DNA from: Bromus sterilis
Lineage: Eukaryota > Streptophyta > Magnoliopsida > Poales > Poaceae
Length of the DNA stretch: 64,000 bases
NCBI GenBank assembly: GCA_950022295.1
Contig: OX465600.1
Coordinates: 27,565,282-27,629,281, forward strand
Direction: 5' to 3'
Part shown: in pieces, positions 36,865 through 49,061 of the stretch
Layout of the letters: each line of letters begins with the position of its first letter
Position numbering within the stretch: the first letter of the stretch is position 1
Program-made: the position numbers and the translations under genes
The notes under the pieces: model-generated
The model's input: the letters and a program-made list of their open reading frames with translations, nothing else
Database searches by the model: none
What the model was told of the DNA's origin: nothing

Positions 36865-38986
36865 CTAGATGATACCCCGCGCGTTGCTGCGGAAACACTT
36901 AGTTATATGCACATAATAATACCAAATCAGATAACTTTGTATACATGCTCATATATGATTTTAAGATGAAGATATTGCAATGGAAAAAATACTTAGGATA
37001 TAATTATGAATATAATGAAATGTAAATTATGCGAGCTAATTTTATACTAAATACAGTGACATGACATAAAAACCGAGATTCCACAATAAGAATAAAATAG
37101 GAAGACGGTCAAATGAATAGAATAATAGGAAAAGCTATACCAAAACATGATATAGTCCTCTTAATTAGTTTTCCTTCGCTATCTGATTTTCCAATTTGTT
37201 GTCCCCACTCCATCTAAACATACCAAGCTCATTTCTTTACCGTTCTCGGTAAGCTACAAACTGGCGACTGTATAACTCCAGTATTGTTTACATCCTAAAA
37301 CACAACATATGATCATTCAAGTTTGATTTTTTTAAATGTAGGAAGTGGATTAAGCTAAGCATTGAGGGGAAAATATAAATTACTTTGATTTGATCCTTGA
37401 AGCAGCCAATCAAAGTTGACTTTCTTGAGTAATTGACACCTGAATTGGCTAACAAACTCGGAGTAAAAATAATGGTGACGAAAAAGGTAATAGGCTAACA
37501 CAATCAAGTAAAAATAACGGAACATTGATGCCAAATAAAAGGTATTATGATTTATTGTGTGACATACAGTAAAACAAACTCACTAGGAATGAATGAATAA
37601 TTAGGCATAAATGGAGAAAATCACAATTGTTGCTTCATGCTCAGTATATAAGCCTCGGTCGCAAGCACCCAAGTAAAGTGGCTCATTAGTGTTAGAACAG
37701 CTTGCATGCTCAAGACATAATGGATTGAAGCAATCAGGTATATCATAATTAACAAAAACATCCAAGAACATCGTAGATGTGATGAACCTGTTGCTCCACA
37801 TGAATATATTGTTAATGCTGACGAATTTTGTGAGTTCCCAGCTATATATATGCCATTGTGATTCGTGAGTTTACGTCTCACATCAGAAGAGTAAATAAAA
37901 CTACTTGTGAGAGTTCACTTCTCATATAAGAAACATACTGGAAAAGTGTACTTGTGAGTTCATATCAAATATGAGTAATTTAGTAAATACTATGCAGATT
38001 CATGAGAGGATGTCTAACCGGATATACGATGGATTGTGATTCGACGGGTAACATGGTGGCTGCAGACACAGGCAAACAGGAGGCATGAATATGCAGAAGC
38101 GGTGGTGATAACCATGTAGCTGGTAGTGGGGCAGCTTAGGTCGACCTGGCAACCGGCGGCGCACCGCGCACGCAGCAGTGATCTGCTGAAATACCAGGAG
38201 CCCATGGTGCTCGTCCTTCGCCAAAGCAACAACTCTCGCCGCTTCATGTCGCTAGGTTATGTTACACGCGCTGATGGAACCGGTGGTACGGTTGCATCGC
38301 GGCCGTCTAGGTAGTCCACACATGGCGTGGACAACAGTGCTGCTTATGAAGTATAAAAACCATGACACCGGGGGAGCGAGATGACATGGTAGCTAGACCT
38401 AGGAGGGGAGCATCTCGCCTGGGTCATCCACCATCGATTGAGTCAGCACAGGCTTGTAGTTGCTCGACATCTTCCATGGAGCCTGCAAAAATAAACGGAT
38501 GGAAAGATGAGACGTCCAGACGAAAATGATGCGCCCGGTTGTGATGGTTCTGGGAATGCAGAATACGAGGAGAGAGACGAAGATGTGCCAGATTTTCCGC
38601 GGACCTTGGTGGAAACTAATCCATTTGATTTCTTTCTAGAAGGATATGTTAGTTGGATGCAGAGAATGTGATTCGGTGGAGAAGCTGAAGAGTGAATGAA
38701 AGTGGAAGAGTAATTCCCGTAAAATATGAAGAAGATTGGAGACGTTACTGCACATATGCTAAGTGCGGATTCATGAGAGGATGCGTAATTTATTGTGATG
38801 ATGTGTGGATTTCATTTTCTCTTCTTTTTGGAAACCGATGCATGCAAGCATGATGTGGCTAAGTTGGAATAGCTGCATGTGAAGATAATTCAAAGTAGTG
38901 GTAGTGATGTGGCAGATCGCTGAGGTGGATAGGCTGCATGTTGAGAGAATTGGATTAGTGGGGAGCAACTTCTTAAGAATGTTAGA
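36865..38986 (-). mobile_element. Non-autonomous Helitron (copy B, 2.1 kb)
   Basis: The minus strand starts TCTAACATTCTTAAGAAGTT and ends ...GGTATCATCTAG, with the hairpin ccgcagcaacgcgcgg just before the end. It is flanked by A (36864) and T (38987). Its 5' end matches copy C (TCTTACATTCTTAAGAAGTT). Flanking host sequence on both sides carries the same diverged repeat (catcaaagagctagaat at about 36276 and 39047). The interior (37.6-38.5 kb) is more complex than in the short copies and might include captured host DNA, but no gene fragment was recognised. Confidence 0.72.
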
Positions 38987-39924
38987 TAACACATCACTAA
39001 AGAAAATCATCCATCCGTACCAGCTCAACCAAAAGTCTTAAACCATCAAAGAGCTAGAATCTCAACCTATCGGGATGCCAAGACCATTCAGATTCGATCT
39101 GTATGCCGGAGTTCCTTTTCATCGGAGTTTGAAATGTCGGTTCTATCAGAACCCCACATAGTATAAGAAATTATGCTCTTTTCAACGAGTCAACAACCAG
39201 TTTCATGGGTATTCTTGGAATCAGGTATGCAAGAAAATCATCTTTCCACCGAAAACATCAAAACAGTTCAGTTAATACGTGAATACTAAACTCCATCTTC
39301 TTATTCAAAAATCCGTCAGGTTAGTTTGGTTGATTATTTTTACTAACCATATATGGTATACAATTATTAATTGTTGTCTGTATCTTCTTCTTTGTTTCAG
39401 ATTGACAGCTCTTTGTGATCTTCACATCCACCTCTTCATGTACATTTTACATATTACCTCCCCTCACGGACCTAGGCGCAACTCTACCACTTACCATTAT
39501 TCTAGCGATGCGACCTCAAATTTTAAAAATGATTGTGGGATCCATAATATCGAACTAACAAAAAAAAAGCCTATAATCAGGCCAAGTAAAGAGAAAAACA
39601 ATTCATTTTAGAGAAGTTGGTTGTGATATCTACGTATATAATAGTAGTGAACTATCAAAAAAACGTCATCCATGACACCTAAATATGTTAAACTAATTTT
39701 TGATGTAGTATTATTGCCGCATCTTGACGGTGGAATCAGAATTAAACGGTTAAAAATAACTTGATGTAGTACACTGTTAGAAGGAGCCGCCGCAGGCCGC
39801 ACGCTGCCTCGGGTTTGAATCTCTCTCGCCCGGGGTAGGTGTGCCAACGTTTATCCTAGTTTGGCGCGCAGCTTTGCGTAAACGCTGGGAGCCCGTATGG
39901 CACAGGAAGAGGAGGCGTGCACGG
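38987..39924. other. Intergenic, no gene
   Basis: It holds the diverged repeat shared with 36244-36358 and the third copy of the 35.8-kb block. The stretch 39780-39830 contains a tRNA B-box-like word (gggtttgaatctc), but no tRNA or SINE structure could be supported. Confidence 0.4.
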
Positions 39925-42385
39925 AGGAGGATAAGCCCAGGCTGCCACAGGAGCGGCCGTGATCCGTCCACATGAGGGCGAGGGGGGAGTCATGCTGGCG
40001 CGCTCGTCTTTTCTGTCGCCTTTACAACCGGGACGGTTTGGAGCGGTGCGGACGGCGGGGTGCTAACGGAAAACGGCTCCAGGGCCGTTTTGGATCTTTG
40101 CAGAGGGCGATTGGACGTTCAGGCGAGTTCAAAGGCAGAGCCCGGGTGGCCGCGATGTGCAGTGCAGCTTCCCGTTGAACTCGCTGGTCCTGCCGAGCCA
40201 CGTCTGGGTGGATGGACAGTGTCCTGTACTACTCTACTACTGTGCTTGGAGCTGTATGAAGGCTCCACCACAGAGCATGGAGCACTGCAACATGGAAAAC
40301 GGTTGCGATAGAAATTCGGAATACTGAAAGAAATCCGGCCGTCAGAAGGGAGGATGGATACGGAAGGGGGTGGGTCTACTACATGGGCCGGCTGTAATGC
40401 ACATGCATCAAGAAGAGTAGTCACTCTTAAGAAAGAAATCCGGCCTTCAGAAGGGGAGATAGATATACGGAAGGGGTGGGTCTACATGGGCCGGCTGTAA
40501 TGCACATTTTTTTTCCTTCTACTTCTGTACTTATCAAGCAATTTTATCATGTGCGTTTCCTCAAAAAAAATTTAGAAAAGAAGGATGACCCCCCGGCCTC
40601 TCCATCTGATAGATGCATGCAGCCATCTTATTGATCATTCACGAGGACCTTACAAAATAGTACATCAATATGTCTGAATCCACCATCTTGACAACATCTG
40701 CCGTTACTCCTATCCAGATGATGAACGGATGCATAAACGCTAGGCCAAGTACCTAGACCTCTCACCTAAGTCTAACATCTAAAGCCGGAGGTCCCAACAG
40801 AGCCACATATCAGGATTAGGGCACAAACCGGTCCGACGCACTCTCATGTGTCGTCGCCGCCGTCTTCCACTGATCTGTCTTCAGAGCAGATATTGAGGCG
40901 CCAACCTTGCCAGGTCCCTCTGCCATCATGACGCCGGACAGCGTCCTCCTTCTGCGCTAGTCCATCTCCAAGCCGTGTGGGTTGCCTCGTGGCCATTGGC
41001 ATGAGATTAGACTAGGGAAGCATGTATCATAGTAGGTGGATTGGGTGTGAGTGGTAGGTGTATCACTTAATTCTTGTGATTAGCGTTGTAATGATCAAAA
41101 GACCTTGTATTCGGCTTCTTTGCCGCTCCTTCTTTAATGCGATGATACACATGCTTACGCGTATTCTTAAAAATAAATAAATTCTAGTACACACAATAAA
41201 CGATGATGGTATACATAAACCAATACAAAAATATTAAATATCAATATGAGCTTGATTTTTTTTGGAAAAGGAGGATGATATTTAAAAATATTCATGCAAC
41301 AGGCGTCTTAACAAATTAATCACCACACAAGTACAAAAACTTAAATCGTTCTTGAAAGCGATCTTGTCATATCATCCGCTCTGTTATGTGTGCAATGATT
41401 ATGCATAAATATTTTCCTAAAAAGGATTATTCGTAAATAAAACAGAATAAGGCAATGAGCCTTCATTGTATCGATTACTGGGACATGGACATGTTGTGGG
41501 CTCTCGAAGGAAAAGGGTAAAGGAGGGGCAGCTTGCCAAACTGCTCTTCACTGCTCAAATTTGCAAGGGCTTTCCTAAACACATAAATTTCACATCGTTT
41601 TATAGCTCAAGCCCCGCAAACAGGAAAGGAAAATCATCGTACGTACATTCCAAACGGGGCGTGAGGCCTCTTTCAGAGGATGATACGCCGTGGGTCAGTG
41701 ACAGAACAAACGGATAGACCAAGATACGGACTGATGCATCATCGGTGGTATAAATTCTGAGAGCGAAAGCAAATCAGGCGATGATCTCCAGTGTCACCTC
41801 CATTGCAAAGACGACTCCCCATCAGGTTTTGTGCTGGCCGGAAACCACTGGCTGTGCCCTGTGCCTCGGCTCCCTGAAGTACGCAAGCATGCAGTGCAGG
41901 GCGCTGGCCTTTCATTTTCTGGTGGAAACTTGTAGAGGTCGGTGGACGTCGAGGTCATCCGCAGACTGAAAACCGAAGGTTAAGATACTCCCTCACCAAA
42001 CAGAATGATAGAGGCAGTCTCGCTACTGCATTCCCGGCTTTGCGCCTCACGTTAAGTAGTTCAGTTTCAGGGGATTTTGCAGGGTAGTTCCTGGTGTCCG
42101 AAAGATGTGAGTTGAAAGCCCTGGTTCGTCTGCACAGTCGTTTACCAGGGTACTGCAGCTACATATATATTCAACATGAACTTAACTCAAACTACTGTAT
42201 ACAAGTGAAACATTGCACATGCATCTCCTCTCTGCTTGTCGCTGACTGCATGTAATAAGGTGATAGTCCAGCAAGGTTGTCTGGGATTGGACAGCCTAGC
42301 AACGGGACGTCGGGACCCGATGATGAGCAGGCAAGATTGGACCATGGGATATGCTCAACAGCTAGGCATCTCGACCGGTATCTTT
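39925..42385 (-). repeat. Right arm of the large inverted duplication
   Basis: This is the reverse-complement partner of blocks in 26560-32570. The innermost matched words are gaggataagcccaggc (39928) and ggcgcgctcg ... tttctgtcgcctttacaacc (39996-40030). The outermost is near 42385. It is interrupted at 40565-41185 by LINE-derived DNA absent from the left arm. Confidence 0.75.
40565..41185. mobile_element. LINE-derived pieces inserted in the right arm
   Basis: The left end reads, on the minus strand, as a LINE 3' end (gatgcatgcatctatcagat, gagaggccggggggtcatcc). The right end reads, on the plus strand, like another LINE tail (aatgcgatgatacacatgct, tacgcgtattctt, A-rich). This resembles the tail of the retroposon at 10740-12243. 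The opposite polarities suggest two truncated insertions. No target duplication was fixed. Confidence 0.4.
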
Positions 42386-44508
42386 TGTTTCATTCGCTTC
42401 ATGATTATCTTGAGTGTTCTTCAATATCACGTCAGGAAACAGTAATCCCACATGATGAAAGGGTTCAGAAGTACGTACAAGTACGCGTGCACAGGTTCAG
42501 AAATACGTTTGAGATTTCTCAAGCCATTGCTCGCAGACTGGTAATAGTATACTGTACATGAACTCATTTCAGAATAGTATCAACACAAAGTAAATGCATG
42601 TCCATCTCCAACGAAAAGAACAAAGTAAATGGAGAGGTTGGGGATGACCCATCTTTCATCACAAGGAAAAAGGAGATACATGCAGGTTGAAGTAACAAAC
42701 GTCACACTGATTGGCCTCAATGATAGTTTTTCTCCGTTACAGCGAAGCTTAAAACAATAATTTAATAATGTATATTTGGAACAGCTAAGTAAAGTAGACA
42801 AGCCTCATGTCTGGGATAACTTGACATGATCCAGGGCCCTCTTCCCGTCTAGTTTGTTTGACAAATAAAGTCTTGAATACTCTTCTACTTCCGTTGTCTT
42901 GTATAACACCTGCTCTCCCACAGTACCCGAAAGTGGTGAAACTATTCCATCATACTTTGGGACATGAAATGCTGATATGGACAGTCGTTCCTTATGAGCA
43001 TTTATAGTGACCCTATGCTCAATGCTTTTGTACTTCCCGTTTGTCATAATCTATAAAAAATGACTTAAGTAAATTATAATTGTATCGATTCCTCATTCAT
43101 ATAAAGGTGGGGAAACTGTTTCAGACGTACATAATTTGATGTCTGATTCGTAAAATTTTTTACTTTCATATACACCATTCAACTATTACTCGGATTGAGA
43201 ATGTGTCTGCTAACCCAAGGAATTGGTCCCTTTGCTTATAAAACCCTTTTTTATTTGAAAATGATTTCTTAGAACAAATTACTATAAAACATAGAAGCAG
43301 AACAAATTTAGCTTGGTGAAATATTTTTTATTAAATATTCATAATCAAACAATAGGCACGATTATGTAGGTGACCACTTCTCTTGACCCAAGCACGAATA
43401 ACAGTTGTAGAAATATTATTTTCCTATTTCATATAACTTCAGTTTGAGACGTTATATGACTTGACTTTAGAAATATCATACCTCAAGAAGGTCACCCGCA
43501 TTCACCAACAATGCATCGGCACATGGATTCACTGGGATCCATGCACCATGTCTCCTAATTTGAAGGCCTTGAACTGAATTGACTTCTAGTAGGATAGTTA
43601 GGAAAGATCCATCAGAATGCGGTGAGAAGCCTAAAACCTTTTCAGGCGTGGATATGCATGGAGGGTAGTAGTTCATGCTAAAAAAATTGCACCACAATTT
43701 TGTCTGCCACCAATTCAGGATCAACATCTAGTGTTTTTGCAATGAAGGTAGCAACCGAATGAGTGAGTTTCATCAATTTGGAAGAGTATTCTTCAATGGA
43801 ATTCCTGGGGTCAGAAATAATAGTATAATTGTTAATGTTAGATGTAGTTATACATACTATGAACCTTAGAAAAAAAATTGGTGAAATATTTATTGTAGGA
43901 ACATTACCATGATTTTTTAAATATTATTTTCTCTGTTTTCACTGGATTTTGATAATTTTACCAATATCGAAGTTTGATCTACAAAATTCGTTGGAGTAAA
44001 CAAAAAAAATACTAGGTCTGATTAAATCATAAATAGAAAAGTCAATGAACCATGTGTATGTTTTGATGACCAGGTCTTATCTTTATTTTTTCTGAGTTCT
44101 GCATCTATTTTATACTGATTATAGACATAAATAAGAAAAAACTGGTAGTTATTTATTGGAAATGCCGAGTACAAAAATTTGGGTACGGAAATAGCAAACA
44201 GGTGGCATAGTTTTCTTGAATTAAGGAAGCAAAATAGAAACGTCCATGATCTGTCAGTTCACTTCTATGCGTATAACAGAGACGAACCACAACACTTAGA
44301 CCTTGTACAATGCACAGAGAGGTGCTTACACTGGAACTTAATTGTGAAGGACAGACCCTTAGTTCTGCACTTCTGCTATTGAAATAAGCACTGTTTTATT
44401 TTTCTAAGCACCTATTTAAGCATCTTGCATGTTACAAGGCCTTAAAGGTCAGAAGAAAATGTACCAGCTCTAGAAGCACACTTACATATGTTTTTGTTTT
44501 CTAAGAAA

Positions 44509-46315
44509 CTAGCAAGGTGGCCCTCGCCAATGCGACGGCTAGACCTTTTGTGCATTGAAAGTTTTTTTTTCTTTTGTTCTTATCTCATGCAAATAATTTT
44601 ATAATCTCATTTACACCTTTTCATTATATTATAAATAACAATGAATTATGTGGCTTTGATATAAAAATCGGGCACCGACCTATGAAGACACCAACCAAAT
44701 TAACCTGCAATATGCAAACCCCTAGTTAAGTCGTTGTATGTTATCTCTAGTAGGTGTGCAATTCTATGCCATTTTGTTATTTTGTGTATGGCCATAGAGA
44801 GTAATACAGTTTTTTGTTCATATCCATCCTTCTTGCATGGTTCTACCCAGAACACTTAGAACACTTCTAGTGCTATCCAGAACACTTCCGGTTTCATCCG
44901 AAACAAATTTCGGCAACCTTTCTCTTTTCATCTCCTAGTTCTCTAACAGAATACTACCTGTTAAGTGTGTGACCCAATAGGTTCCGTATTATGCGGACAT
45001 GACTCGGAACGTCTTCCGAACTTATTTTGTAAAATAAAACAAATAAATGACCAATAAATTGTAATGCCCTCGATTTCAGCAATCAATGCTTATTTGTGTA
45101 CTCTTATATAATTGCTCATGTTGGTGCCAAATCACTCAAAAAATAATTTTCATATATCAATCCTAGGAACTTTCTATGTTGCCGATAGTATGAATTGTGT
45201 AGCGTAGCGAGCATGTGATTGTAATTGGGTTATTTAAACTGCCTATAATTTATTAGGGTTCCTATTCTGAAACACGATGGTGTTTGTTTCATCCATTTTC
45301 TCTATCAACATTCATGCTACTTCAATCTCTACTTTTCAATCCCGTCAAAGTATGCTCTCGCCATCTAAATCTATTATGTGATTTTCATTTTGTTGCTTCA
45401 AAAGGCATAGTGCTAGAATCATAAAAAAATATCTCAGCCAACTGTTTCATTATATGAGATAAAAACTGTACAAAATTATATTTTAGAGCCTAGATGGCAT
45501 GCAATATTTTTGTAGAAACAAAATGTTTTTTTACTTAATAAAATCATTGATAATTTTAATTTTTGTTCGAATGTGAGCATGTATGTTGTTTAATCCTTTG
45601 TGTATTTATAAAATATTAAAATCAGGCTCGTGGGGCATAAGCTTTTGGTAGATTATTTATATTAATTATGTCATCAAATTGAGAATATTTTTTACAATAA
45701 TCATCAATTATCTTGTCTTTATATAAAAATTTATGATACACTCTTCTTTCTCATTAATCAATTGTCTACTCTGTTCTGTAATAATAATTTTGTGTACAAC
45801 AAAAATAACTTTTATTAGGTAGTCTAGGTTACATATAGAGATTTTATGTATGTATTTTTTCATAAGTAACACACATTACAAAAAACATAACTCCTTTTTT
45901 TTCTTGCTACTACCTCTGTCCCATAATAGTATGTATTAAGAAATAATTTGTTTTTTGTATAAAAAACACATCCAGGTGATGAACGGCCGTGAAAAGCACT
46001 ATTCCCGTGTTAAGCCACAACTCTACCAAGCATCTTTTTTTTTCCAATCACCTTTACCGTTGGGCCAATTAAAATTCTTTGACATGTATGCGTATGTGTC
46101 AGGTAATCAGTCTACCGTTTCTTTTTTCTTAACTACGAACCAATGGATCTACGTGACAAACACAAACCGCCCTCAAACAAACAGGGTACATGTACGTAAG
46201 TTTATAACTCCTCATCCCGGCCGTTGTTTCTAAATCTAACCATGCAAAATAATTCTGATGACGTGGATTAATATGGTGGCTCTATTTTTGACTCGTATTT
46301 TACTTTTAGTATATA

Positions 46316-46352
<37 letters not shown>
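44509..46352 (-). mobile_element. Non-autonomous Helitron (copy D) in intron 2 of gene 1
   Basis: The minus strand starts TCTATCTATC and ends CCACCTTGCTAG, with a hairpin gccgtcgcattggcgagggc (one mismatch, loop attg) directly upstream. Flanks are A (44508) and T (46353). The homologous intron of gene 2 (around 54605-54625) runs straight through the site, so the boundaries are supported by an empty paralogous site. A truncated Stowaway-like word (ctacctctgtcccataatag) lies inside at about 45910. Confidence 0.8.
46317..46352. repeat. (TAGA)n microsatellite, nine units
   Basis: A perfect 4-bp repeat forming the very 5' end of the minus-strand Helitron. It is likely to be length-polymorphic. 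Confidence 0.92.
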
Positions 46353-46353
<1 letters not shown>

Positions 46354-46767
46354 TTGTATATTTGTACAACATGTTAGTCCATTATGCTCTGTTAAGAAAA
46401 TAAATCCAATTTAGAAAACAAAAATTGCACACTCTAACCTCAATGTAGGTGGTTGACTGGGCCAGTAGCTCATATCACGGGCCTGTGGTGGCTGAGTGTA
46501 TAGCGCAAACATATCAGGCCAATCAAGCTTTTGATCGAGTGAACAAAAGCTTGGCCATAACCTTGAAGACCTCCTAGGGGATGCGCGTAAGTATTCTTCA
46601 CATCAAGGGGGAGCCGAAAGAACTTTTCAATGTCACGCTTTATACCCAGGATGACCTCATCCGGTATTCCATGATTTACAAGCTGCAACAAGTTGGGGAA
46701 GGCAACTTTTCATGTGAAAACCCAAAATTTGGATGAAAATATGAAAACTTCAATCCTGAGTCGTTAG

Positions 46768-46940
46768 CAGGGACGGAGCGAAAGGTGGACGAGGACGAGG
46801 GGGAGCCATGCCCCCCCTCCCCCCCAAGTTTGAAAGTTTTGCCAATATACCCTTCAAATTTCCTGGAAAATTTGCATAGACACCCTTCAAATTTGTGTTT
46901 GCCCCCCCCCCCCCCTTCATGATTCCTGGCTCCGTCCCTG
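46768..46940. mobile_element. hAT-type MITE with 8-bp target duplication
   Basis: Inverted ends cagggacggagc ... gctccgtccctg are flanked by gtcgttag (46760-46767) and gtcgtcag (46941-46948), an 8-bp duplication with one difference. The interior is C-rich with two long C runs. It lies in intron 1 of gene 1. Confidence 0.8.
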
Positions 46941-47861
46941 GTCGTCAGATCTCGGATGGACAGGCCAGATCATAGGTCATAGGTGGGACCCCTCTCCACC
47001 CACTTAATAACTATTCCGAGAAATCCCCAGAGAAAAACCCTTATCTCTGAATAATTCAAAACACGTCAAGAAAATATGAACAACTTCATACAGTCAGTCA
47101 TGTTTTGAACTATCCACTTTTTTCAGTATATACAGTAAACTTCAGTTTAACAAGATATTTTTCTAGCAACTGCTGTATATTATAGAGTAAACTTCACTTA
47201 GTTCAGACATTATAGATTGAACTTCAGTGTAAGCCAGATACTTTCACACCCAGATTTAAATTTCTTACTACAACTCAATGAAAACCATTAAAGCCCATAT
47301 TTTAGATCAATAACATGAGGTTGTACTGCTGGTGCTTCAACTGTCTGAACTACTGAATCGAAGTGCCAAAATTAGTTACAAGTTTCAGCTAGCTAGATAC
47401 AATTGCACTTACACCTGCATGGCATGCATATTATGTTCCTTGGTTCACCACCCGCCCACCAAAAATAGATTCAGAAGTTCAGCGACATTACCTGAAAAAA
47501 GCCCCACTCCTCGCAGGCAAATCTGAGCTTGGCGATCTCGGCTTCCACGGACTCGGCGTTCATGAGCTTGCCGAGGTCGATCACAGGAACATCGTCGGAG
47601 TGTGCAGGGAGGACCACGTCGGCGTCGATGTTCGGCTGAATGTACCGCTGGATCGTGTCGACCGTCAGCTCGCCGGCAGCGGACGCCGCCAGAGCCTGGA
47701 CATTCCTGACGGGCCGCGTCGTTCCCAGCTTCGACCACCTGCTCTCGCTATCGCTGCCATTCAGCGGCTCCACCTCCATTCAGCTAGTAGGTGCTCTGCT
47801 TCTGCGTGCTCTGCTTCTGCTTGCTTATTTGTTCAGCGACTCAACCATTGATCAGGCAAGC

Positions 47862-47871
47862 TAATATATAC
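47862..47871 (-). promoter_or_regulatory. TATA box of 2OGD gene 1
   Basis: The minus strand reads gtatatatta, about 83 bp before the ATG and followed by leader text shared with gene 2 (gcttgcctgatcaatgg). A LINE-like retroposon sits about 38 bp upstream at 47910 and would separate this core promoter from older upstream sequence. Confidence 0.55.
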
Positions 47872-47909
47872 TGTAACTTTTAGTTAAGGTTGCAACTTGC
47901 CAATCTTTT

Positions 47910-48435
47910 TTTTTCGCAAATACGCAAAGCCTGAGTATCTTCCATTGATAGAAGGAGTAGAATGAGTACATCGACGAATACAACGCATGACACGAACGCA
48001 AAGGCCTGAACATGGTGTCCGGAGCAGAGAGACAAAGGATGCTTGGTCCGAAAAGAGGGTACAACACAGCTAAAACCTACCAATCCCGAACCAAGAGTGG
48101 CCATGCCGAACCAACAAGAACACCAACATCACCCGAGCCAATACGACGGATACCGCAAGCGAGCAAGATAGCGCCTTCAAGAAGGAAAACGACGTCGAGA
48201 CGTCGTCGCCATCTGGTCCAGAGGAACCGGAGGTTTCCCCTAAGCTCGAAGAGGGGCGTAGCTGAAGGCCATGACAACGCCTCTAACAAGGAAAGGACAC
48301 CCATGGGTGCCGCCGTTTCCAGCACCGGCAAGCCGAGCAGGCATCTCTCCCTGGCCTGAATCTGAGCAATCCCATAGCCGCCGAATCTGGAGTCGAAGAT
48401 GAGGGAGCCAACGTTGGTCGAAACCGCCATGTCGG
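47910..48435 (-). mobile_element. 5'-truncated LINE-like retroposon in the gene 1 promoter
   Basis: Perfect 15-bp duplications acttgccaatctttt (47895-47909 and 48436-48450) flank it. The poly(A) end is on the minus strand next to 47910. It matches the 3' part of the element at 10740-12243 (ggcgttgtcatgg, cccctcttcgagct). The homologous gene 2 upstream region has no insertion here. Confidence 0.85.
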
Positions 48436-49061
48436 ACTTGCCAATCTTTTCTGGTGGATTCGATCCAACAAACTGAAGTGTTAGTTAACTAAACCTCGAT
48501 GTTAGAAGAAAGATGCGAAAGATGATCCCTCAGTCGATCGGCCGGAAGGTCCTCTGATCCCTGCGTTTGGACCTAGCGATGCTAAACAATTCCCGGCTGC
48601 TAATTGACGAATGTTACAGAGATAGAATACTTCTGCACTGACACACTTGGAATCAAGAAGTCAAGAACACCCTGTCTGTCCATCTGCAGGTCGGTTTGTT
48701 TTGCAGTGTTTTATACTGCAGGCAACAGAAATGCATCGCGCAAGCTAAGTCAACAGGATGAGATGAATGTAATCTCAGTTAAATGAAATGAGTACCAACA
48801 ATTGGTTGAGTGGCTAGTGGGACGGTTTCTCAATCCCAGAAGAAGAATTTCAGCATATGTATACATCTGAAAATAAATGCAAAGATTCAATGAAGTGACA
48901 AACATCTCACTTTTTTATTTGCAGGAAATGACAAACATCTCGCTGATAGGTATATATATCCATTACAATGAAGCGTCATAGTTTGGGATGTGAAATGCTG
49001 ATATAGATAGTCGCTCCTTGTGGGCATTTATGGTGACGCGGCGCTCGATGCTCTTGTACTT

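Larger units (their letters stand above)
42805..47779 (-). pseudogene. SRG1-like 2-oxoglutarate/Fe(II) dioxygenase gene 1, frameshifted
   Basis: Four exons on the minus strand: 47492-47779, 46439-46682, 43482-43804 and 42805-43050, with splice sites at the same positions as in genes 2 and 3. Exon 1 encodes an intact N-terminal DIOX_N part (VPVIDLGKLMNAESVEAE, EEWGFFQ). Exon 2 has lost 4 nt near 46537 (gatc-gagtgaac against gatcatcggaatgaac in gene 2), which shifts the frame after GYGQAFVHS. Exon 3 has one extra T in a run of seven at 43680-43686, before MNYYPPC. Exon 3 still shows the iron ligands HSD (FSPHSDGSFL), and exon 4 shows IEHRV and the 2-oxoglutarate-binding RLS. A 1.84-kb Helitron sits in intron 2 and a hAT MITE in intron 1. 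Family members hydroxylate or demethylate small molecules. The substrate is unknown. A full-length enzyme cannot be made from this copy. Confidence 0.88.

Noticed and set aside
39777..39971. Possible tRNA-derived SINE or tRNA (gggtttgaatctc resembles a B box)
   Set aside because: No A box at the right distance, no cloverleaf and no flanking duplication could be found.
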